Origin: a virus
IMG/VR virus record: IMGVR_UViG_3300047548_000793
Coordinates: 1 to 25,904 of that record
Length of the DNA: 25,904 nucleotides
Direction: 5' to 3' (one strand)
Shown here: positions 21,847 through 25,904 of the stretch, one piece after another
How the letters are laid out: every line of letters starts with the position of its first letter
How positions within the stretch are numbered: position 1 is the stretch's first letter
Notes under the pieces: model-generated
What the model was told of the DNA's origin: nothing
The model's database searches: none
What the model saw: only the letters and a program-made list of their open reading frames with translations
Made by a program: the position numbers and the translations under genes

Positions 21847-21960
21847 TTATTTAGTGAAGAAAATAAAGTAGGAACTGATCAGGATCGCGACGGTCAACAT
21901 CGCGATGTGAAGCGATAAAGGGATTTCGTAGTTCTCTGAAAATTCGATTAAGCGTTTCAT
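21847..21960 (-). CDS. Small 37-residue membrane protein
   Basis: ATG at 21960, TAA at 21847-21849. MKRLIEFSENYEIPLSLHI leads into a membrane segment (AMLTVAILISSYFIFF) ending TK. It follows the RadC-like gene by 13 bases and precedes another small membrane protein by 13 bases. The tight spacing and matching character support a real gene. Function unknown. Confidence 0.48.
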   Translation of the reverse strand: MKRLIEFSENYEIPLSLHIAMLTVAILISSYFIFFTK

Positions 21961-21973
21961 AAAATAAAGGGGT

Positions 21974-22420
21974 TTAAATAAGTTCTTTTTCGAGGAGGGA
22001 GATATATCCCTCGTCGGTTATGATAATGTGATCGAGCAGCTGGATATCGAAAATTTTACCCGCCTCGCGGATCTTAATCGTTATATCGATATCCGCCTTC
22101 GAGGGGGTGAGACTACCGGACGGGTGGTTATGCGATATGATAATGCTCGTCGCGTTACTGAGGAGCGCGAACTGAAAAATCACGCGGGTATCGGCGATGG
22201 TCCCGGAGATCCCGCCGGAGGAGACTTTATAAAAGCCTATCACCTTATTCGCGCGATTGAGGGCGATAACGATAAACTCCTCGATCCAATCGATTTTCCC
22301 GTCGTCGAAACACATCCGGCATACCTGGGCGGCTTTATCGGTATCCTTAACCTCGATTAGTTGCGATTTTTTCCCCTTCGTCTTAAGACTGATCGTAAAT
22401 TCTGGTAATAGCGTCGTCAT
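21974..22420 (-). CDS. RadC-type JAB/MPN metalloprotein
   Basis: Product of 148 residues from the ATG at 22420 (MTTLLPEFTISLK); a longer frame from 22492 would run inside the upstream gene. WIEEFIVIALNRANKVIG supplies a candidate Glu (E47/E48), and SHNHPSGSLTPSKAD gives H97, H99, S107 and D110 of the JAMM zinc motif. Despite the name, RadC proteins have no proven role in DNA repair; mobile elements and phages often carry them, and an anti-restriction or nuclease role has been suggested. It belongs to the accessory unit. Confidence 0.88.
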   Translation of the reverse strand: MTTLLPEFTISLKTKGKKSQLIEVKDTDKAAQVCRMCFDDGKIDWIEEFIVIALNRANKVIGFYKVSSGGISGTIADTRVIFQFALLSNATSIIISHNHPSGSLTPSKADIDITIKIREAGKIFDIQLLDHIIITDEGYISLLEKELI

Positions 22421-22438
22421 GTTTGTCGGTTTAGAGAG

Positions 22439-22456
22439 GGGAGGCCGAAGCCTCCC
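22439..22456. other. Stable cUUCGg hairpin between two accessory genes
   Basis: GGGAGGC (22439-22445), loop CGAA, GCCTCCC (22450-22456). In the minus-strand transcript the loop is UUCG closed by C-G, the most stable tetraloop type. No T run follows, so it is not a simple terminator. It lies between the LPD29 and RadC-like genes and may stabilise or process the mRNA. Confidence 0.65.
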
Positions 22457-22464
22457 GGAAAGTT

Positions 22465-22797
22465 TTAGTTTACTTGAAACGGGCGGTTCCATTTACCGAT
22501 AGAAATATCGATGTAGAGATCCGGCTGACTGCCGTAATCCCCAGTCTCGCGATAGGTAACTCCGGAGTAGGCTATTTCCCGGATTTTGAGAAGATCTTCC
22601 TGCGTACGGCCCTCAAACGATTCCCGGATATAGTACGGATTAACCGTTTGATGCTGGGCGTCCGTCATAGGATAGGGAGCGGATAAAACCGCTATATCCA
22701 CGCCGTTATAATGGCGTTTTACGACGCTGAATTTGTAGCCTTTAAAGGCCTCTTTTAACTGCTTCCTGATTTCGGCGATACGCTCTGTCGTTGTCAT
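22465..22797 (-). CDS. LPD29-domain protein
   Basis: Product of 110 residues. ERIAEIRKQLKEAFKGYKFSV followed by VKRHYNGVDIAVLSAP matches the start of the large polyvalent protein-associated domain LPD29, and the C-terminal part (DLYIDISIGKWNRPFQV) ends with strands. LPD29 is found in mobile-element and phage polyvalent proteins; its function is not known, though roles in defence evasion have been proposed. First gene of the accessory unit from the promoter at 22818-22851. Confidence 0.72.
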   Translation of the reverse strand: MTTTERIAEIRKQLKEAFKGYKFSVVKRHYNGVDIAVLSAPYPMTDAQHQTVNPYYIRESFEGRTQEDLLKIREIAYSGVTYRETGDYGSQPDLYIDISIGKWNRPFQVN

Positions 22798-22817
22798 AAA
22801 TTATCGGTTTAGTTGTG

Positions 22818-22851
22818 CTAACTTAGTAACTTATTCGTTACTAAAAAAATA
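22818..22851 (-). promoter_or_regulatory. Promoter with palindromic operator, accessory unit
   Basis: On the minus strand the -7 box is TAAGTTAG (22818-22825). Next to it is GTAACTTATTCGTTAC (22826-22841; arms GTAAC and GTTAC). The expected -33 position holds only a T-run (ATTT), so this promoter is weaker by sequence. AGCGAACT lies at the same distance from the operator as at 1529-1565. Confidence 0.6.
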
Positions 22852-22881
22852 ATTAGCGAACTTTTTTTATTTGTTCGCAAA

Positions 22882-22911
22882 CAAAAAACCCGAAGGTCGA
22901 TACCCCCGGGT
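22882..22911 (-). terminator. Rho-independent terminator of the lysis unit
   Basis: Minus strand: ACCCG (22907-22911), CGGGT (22888-22892) with inner GG/CC pairing in the loop, followed by TTTTTG. It lies 32 bases after the endolysin stop and just upstream of the accessory promoter. Confidence 0.75.
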
Positions 22912-22943
22912 GTAGGAAAACAAGAAAATGAAGAAAGAAATAT

Positions 22944-23447
22944 TTAAACGAGGACGTACCCCTCTTTGTCTACTTTGCCCGAATTATGAAGGGCCAAAAG
23001 TTCGCGGACGGACCGATTAAAGGTTTTTTCGAAGTGCGGGGGATCCACAAATTTCCAATCCCCTCCCCAGGTCCAGCCGTACTGCTTGAAAATCGCGACA
23101 ACTTCCATCCAGTCCGACCCACCGTCTTTATCGAAGTCGGTTTTTACGTCCCATACGGCTTTGTCGAAATCGCCGTCGCCGTCGGTGTCGTGGATTAATA
23201 CAATGTCGATCGCCAGTCCGTAATTATGATAGGACAACCCCCCTCGGGCGTTGGTCACTATTTTACCGGGAGCGGTTCGCCCCTGATTGAAAAGCTTGTT
23301 TTGCTCATCGATGGTTCTGAGCGTAAAAACAAACCGGCAAATAGCACGACCGGTCAATGCCTTACAAATGTCGTCGTACAAATTGCGAACTTCATCACGA
23401 AGCTTCGGATGCAGCTTCTCGATTCTTTCTAAGGTTATTTTATCCAT
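22944..23447 (-). CDS. Endolysin, M15 peptidase (L-Ala-D-Glu type)
   Basis: Product of 167 residues, similar in size to the T5 endolysin. GGLSYHNYGLAIDIVL gives zinc ligands H74 and D81, and WKFVDPPHFE gives H138. Upstream FTLRTIDEQNKLFNQGR is the usual substrate-site segment. It cuts the peptide stems of peptidoglycan at lysis. Two acidic DxDxDG loops, DTDGDGDFD (87-95) and DFDKDGGSD (104-112), resemble calcium-binding EF-hand loops. There is no signal peptide, so release depends on the holin-like proteins encoded upstream. Last gene before the terminator. Confidence 0.9.
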   Translation of the reverse strand: MDKITLERIEKLHPKLRDEVRNLYDDICKALTGRAICRFVFTLRTIDEQNKLFNQGRTAPGKIVTNARGGLSYHNYGLAIDIVLIHDTDGDGDFDKAVWDVKTDFDKDGGSDWMEVVAIFKQYGWTWGGDWKFVDPPHFEKTFNRSVRELLALHNSGKVDKEGYVLV

Positions 23448-23449
23448 TC

Positions 23450-23980
23450 TTAGGATTTACGAGTTAACCAAAAGGTGTTTGTAATAGCGAGTAAAAGGAC
23501 GGCGAGGATCAATATCCAGTTCAGAGTGTTGATCCGCTTATCACGTTCCGCGATCGCTACGTCCTTAGGCGCAATCTGAGCGCGTAATTCGGAGATCTCC
23601 TGCGAAGCAATCTGTAAGGCTCGCCGATCTACGATCGTAATTTTTAGCGTATCCGGACGCGGCTTAGCGAACTTCCTTTTAGCGACGGTCTTCTGTCCGT
23701 CGATAAATCCCCGGGCGTAACCGGTATCCGTAAATTCGTGAACCGTCTCAATCACTTCGACCGGATAGGGAATCGAATCGATACCCCCCGGAGTTAAAAG
23801 CGTTACGGTATCGGATACGCAGGGATATAGGTCCTGGACGATAGGAAGGATCTTATCGATTAAAGGACGCTTCGCCGTTACGCGATCAAAGGCCCGTTGA
23901 TCTTGCTTCGCGACGGAACAAGCCGTCAACGATAGGCAGCCGATCAGGAGACCGGCTACCCATTTATTTGCAGTCCCCAT
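23450..23980 (-). CDS. Lipoprotein with C-terminal membrane anchor, possible one-piece spanin
   Basis: Product of 176 residues. Residues 1-21 are a lipoprotein signal (GLLIGCLSLTAC, lipobox with C21). The middle has Thr/Val-rich strands and a helix (LQIASQEISELRAQIAPKDVAIAERDK). Residues 153-172 (LNWILILAVLLLAITNTFWL) form one transmembrane segment, ending TRKS. A lipid anchor at one end and an inner-membrane anchor at the other is the layout of the u-spanin of phage T1, which bridges and fuses both membranes. It lies between holin-like genes and endolysin, 2 bases from the latter. Sorting of the lipid end in Bacteroidota is uncertain. Confidence 0.65.
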   Translation of the reverse strand: MGTANKWVAGLLIGCLSLTACSVAKQDQRAFDRVTAKRPLIDKILPIVQDLYPCVSDTVTLLTPGGIDSIPYPVEVIETVHEFTDTGYARGFIDGQKTVAKRKFAKPRPDTLKITIVDRRALQIASQEISELRAQIAPKDVAIAERDKRINTLNWILILAVLLLAITNTFWLTRKS

Positions 23981-23983
23981 AGG

Positions 23984-24157
23984 TTACTGTTTTACGTTAC
24001 CCCCGGTAACGTTAGAATCCTTCGCGGCGATCAGACCGAGACCGGTCAGCGCGGCGGTGATGGCGCCCGCCTGCTCAGCGGTGATCCATCCGAGATAAGA
24101 TGCGGCGGCAATCGCAGCTACGGCGATCCCGGCGATGGTGGTTTTCCAGTTTTTCAT
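23984..24157 (-). CDS. 57-residue holin-like membrane protein
   Basis: ATG at 24157, TAA at 23984-23986. Alanine-rich, with two hydrophobic stretches (TIAGIAVAAIAAASYLGWI and AGAITAALTGLGLIAA) and an AKDSNVTGG tail, a common small protein type in Bacteroidota phages and prophages. It shares an ATGA junction with the upstream coiled-coil gene and lies 3 bases before the spanin-like gene. Size and layout fit a holin that opens the inner membrane at lysis; this is not proven. Confidence 0.7.
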   Translation of the reverse strand: MKNWKTTIAGIAVAAIAAASYLGWITAEQAGAITAALTGLGLIAAKDSNVTGGNVKQ

Positions 24158-24414
24158 TGCTTGTCTTGTTTGTTTTGAAGTGAAATTTTTACGTCGTTAA
24201 CAGTCTCCTGCAGACGATCGAGTTTCTGATTAATTTTTTCGTCCGTCTTTTCCTTTTCTTTTTCGATAAGGTCCATACGTAATTCGAGCGCGGATAAACG
24301 TACATCGGTCGTTTTCCAAAAACCGAGCATGGCGGTAACGATAATAACCAAAGCGGTGAATAATTCTCCGGGCGTTATACCTATTCGTCTTTTCGTTTCG
24401 ATCGTCTGCTGCAT
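24154..24414 (-). CDS. Membrane protein with coiled coil, holin or lysis accessory
   Basis: Product of 86 residues. Residues 16-34 (GELFTALVIIVTAMLGFWK) are a transmembrane segment, followed by a long coiled coil (LSALELRMDLIEKEKEKTDEKINQKLDRLQETV). Layout resembles XhlA-like lysis proteins, with the coiled coil after rather than before the membrane segment. Adjacent to the 57-residue holin-like gene. Which of the two is the holin cannot be told from sequence. Confidence 0.65.
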   Translation of the reverse strand: MQQTIETKRRIGITPGELFTALVIIVTAMLGFWKTTDVRLSALELRMDLIEKEKEKTDEKINQKLDRLQETVNDVKISLQNKQDKQ

Positions 24415-24423
24415 TACATGAAA

Positions 24424-24816
24424 TTATTGAGTAACCAATCTCCTCGCTACTCGCCGAAAGCGCGGATTCTGTTCTAAAATGTAATCGAATATCGGCTTAG
24501 GACTTTTCCCCCAGAGATTCAGAACAGCCGCGGGTAATTCCTGATTGAATCCGGCTACGACGCCGCCTTTTTTATTCATAAGCGTAACGTAAGAGTTACA
24601 CCCGCTTAAGGTGTCGCTCGAAACGTTTAACGCGATGAAGTCCATCGAGTAGGCCGTATCGCCTGCGGCGTTTACGACGGATGGTTGTACGAGAATCGCG
24701 GAAATAGGCTTTACGATCGTATCCGTACCGACGACGACCGTATCGGTTCTGGACTGCGCACTAACCGTAAGGGTAGCGGCGAAAATGAACGAGAAAACAA
24801 AAAACAAGTACTTCAT
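24424..24816 (-). CDS. Exported protein of unknown function
   Basis: Product of 130 residues. A clear signal peptide (MKYLFFVFSFIFAATLTVSAQ, cleavage probably after AQ) precedes a beta-rich domain (VLVQ, DFIALNVSSDTLSGCNSYVTLMN) with a basic C-terminus (RFRRVARRLV). No family recognised. It sits between the fibre-like gene and the lysis genes. A periplasmic or virion role is possible. Confidence 0.65.
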   Translation of the reverse strand: MKYLFFVFSFIFAATLTVSAQSRTDTVVVGTDTIVKPISAILVQPSVVNAAGDTAYSMDFIALNVSSDTLSGCNSYVTLMNKKGGVVAGFNQELPAAVLNLWGKSPKPIFDYILEQNPRFRRVARRLVTQ

Positions 24817-24821
24817 GTGCT

Positions 24822-25070
24822 TTACTTTTTAGAGGTTAAGGAATCGAGTTTAGCGGTTAGCTGAATGTTCTTTTGTAGGCTATCGATACTCTGAACGATG
24901 AACACTACCTGATTGTGAGGGAGACTGCTTTGATCTACGATCTGTTTGATCTGATTGAGCGTCTGCCAATGATAGTTAATCTGTGGCTCTGTGAACTTTA
25001 CGGTTATGAACTTTTCCGTACTAAAAGCCAACAGGGCGAATACTGAAATAATTGCGATTGCTTTTTTCAT
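24822..25070 (-). CDS. Small exported or membrane-anchored protein
   Basis: Product of 82 residues. Residues 1-18 (MKKAIAIISVFALLAFST) are a signal peptide or anchor, followed by a helical part (NYHWQTLNQIKQIVDQSSL and SIDSLQKNIQLTAKLDSL). No family recognised. It starts 6 bases after the fibre-like gene and ends 5 bases before the next gene. Confidence 0.65.
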   Translation of the reverse strand: MKKAIAIISVFALLAFSTEKFITVKFTEPQINYHWQTLNQIKQIVDQSSLPHNQVVFIVQSIDSLQKNIQLTAKLDSLTSKK

Positions 25071-25076
25071 CTATGC

Positions 25077-25904
25077 TTAGTTTAACGTTACGAGTGCAAG
25101 TCTATAAAGGGCGCCGTCTATTTCTACCTCTACGTAATTTCCGGTATCGAGAGAGACGCTCCCGGTTCTTTTCGCCCCCAGTTTCCATACGCCCGGACCG
25201 ATACCACCAGTCGGAGTATCTGTACGGATTTTTCCATATAGTCGAAGATCCCCGTCGACTGAAAGCTTGTAGCTGCTATCGCCAGTACTTCCAATTATGG
25301 CAGTGGCTGTTCCGGTTGAGAATAACGTATTGCCGGTGATTCGTCCTGATCCGATAACGTGCAGCTTGTCATTAGGCGTTATTGTTCCTATACCTACATT
25401 TCCACTTGCAGGGCCGATAAAGAAAGGAGCAGAAGCACCAGTAAGTCCGCTTGTTATATCCTCAATCCCAAAACCATTTTGACCATTGATGCCAGCTGTC
25501 AAACCCCATGAATAGCCGCTTTTACTAATCGTAAGGGTATTGACGCTGCTACCGTTCGACGTTGTAACAGTTCCGGTTCGTGCCGTACCATTTACGTCCA
25601 GTTTGAGGCCAGCATCTGCCGCACTATTTATAGTAACGTTTCCGCTCCCCCAAAATCTGATTAAATTATTAACCCCGTTTAAATTTATACCTGCGGAATT
25701 TCCTGTTGATCCATCAGCTGTATGATACCAGTCAATTCCAAACCCATTAAGGTTAGTTAATGACTTACCACCGTAGATAACATTCTGTGAACTGCTGGAC
25801 GGTATATTCGGCGCATAAATTCCAATGCCTATGTTAGTCGATGTTGTACTGGTAGTATTGATAACCTCCAGCACTCCCTGACTATTCGTTTTGTTTTTTG
25901 TAAT
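25077..25904 (-). CDS. C-terminal part of a tail fibre-like structural protein (runs off the window)
   Basis: The frame is open to the window edge (the codons before the GTG at 25874 encode ITKNKTNSQG in frame), so this is the 3' part of a larger gene. The product is Gly/Ser/Thr/Asn-rich and beta-repetitive. SGNVGIGTITPNDKLHV is a repeat common in Bacteroidota phage fibres and surface proteins. The C-terminus (LGAKRTGSVSLDTGNYVEVEIDGALYRLALV) may be the receptor-facing tip or a trimer module. The part above about 25300 is more AT-rich than the rest of the window, which suggests exchange of tip modules. Confidence 0.72.
   Translation of the reverse strand: MTKNKTNSQGVLEVINTTSTTSTNIGIGIYAPNIPSSSSQNVIYGGKSLTNLNGFGIDWYHTADGSTGNSAGINLNGVNNLIRFWGSGNVTINSAADAGLKLDVNGTARTGTVTTSNGSSVNTLTISKSGYSWGLTAGINGQNGFGIEDITSGLTGASAPFFIGPASGNVGIGTITPNDKLHVIGSGRITGNTLFSTGTATAIIGSTGDSSYKLSVDGDLRLYGKIRTDTPTGGIGPGVWKLGAKRTGSVSLDTGNYVEVEIDGALYRLALVTLN

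Noticed and set aside
22421-22492. Longer N-terminus of the RadC-like gene (from 22492)
   Set aside because: It overlaps the LPD29 gene and the hairpin and has low-complexity sequence; ATG at 22420 starts the conserved part.
1-25904. Whole-window TAG recoding (TAG read as Gln, as in some crAss-like phages)
   Set aside because: All other long genes are intact under the standard code with no internal TAG; a recoded phage would show many. A single site needs a local explanation.
1-25904. CRISPR arrays, tRNA genes, rRNA genes, insertion sequences
   Set aside because: None seen. The tRNA-like segment at 20431 lacks the rest of a tRNA, and the regular repeats at 10694-10926 are contiguous, without spacers.

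Overview
The window looks like part of a temperate, tailed double-stranded DNA phage (or prophage) of a Bacteroidota host. Evidence for the phage: terminase, portal, scaffold-like, lysis, RecT, repressor and integrase genes in one compact block with short gaps and ATGA-type overlaps. Evidence for the host: the gaps in front of transcription units carry the Bacteroidota promoter pattern (a -33 TTTG box and a -7 box close to TAnnTTTG, 22-23 bases apart), ribosome binding sites are mostly absent, and the integrase, portal and M15 endolysin are of types common in that phylum. Nearly all genes are on the minus strand, so they read from high to low coordinates. The exception is the repressor at 18351-18776.

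Layout in the direction of transcription. 25904-22944: end of the late unit, with a fibre-like protein running off the window, two small exported proteins, two holin-like membrane proteins, a lipoprotein that also has a C-terminal membrane anchor (possible one-piece spanin) and an M15 endolysin, closed by a terminator. 22797-20530: small accessory genes (LPD29-type, RadC-type, DUF2693-type and unknowns), closed by a terminator. 20517-20260: candidate attP with arm-type repeats. 20248-19157: integrase. 18776-17842: immunity switch, with a plus-strand repressor diverging from a small HTH gene. 17840-17706: a structured untranslated stretch with a terminator. 17570-13256: RecT recombination unit. 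13176-7529: SNF2-type helicase, DUF1376-type replication protein with iteron-like repeats inside its gene, RuvC-like resolvase, and an ASCH gene of foreign composition. 7453-1567: ParB-like protein, CmoA-like enzyme, DNA cytosine methyltransferase, both terminase subunits and portal. 1489-1: ferritin-like protein, an unknown protein and a scaffold-like protein.

The most unusual part is the overlapping pair at 5258-6909. One gene resembles CmoA, the enzyme that makes carboxy-S-adenosylmethionine. The next is a cytosine-5 DNA methyltransferase whose motif X reads GRSV instead of the usual GNSV. Together they suggest phage DNA carrying a carboxymethyl rather than a methyl group on cytosine. This is an inference that needs chemical proof. 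Other notable points are a ferritin-like protein in the head module, an amber codon inside what looks like a longer scaffold reading frame, palindromic operators set between the -33 and -7 boxes of three promoters, and an origin-like repeat cluster inside the replication gene.

By hand count, 44 coding regions were accepted: 34 stop with TAA, 8 with TGA and only 2 with TAG. All calls were made by reading the sequence and from memory of protein families; no database search was run.
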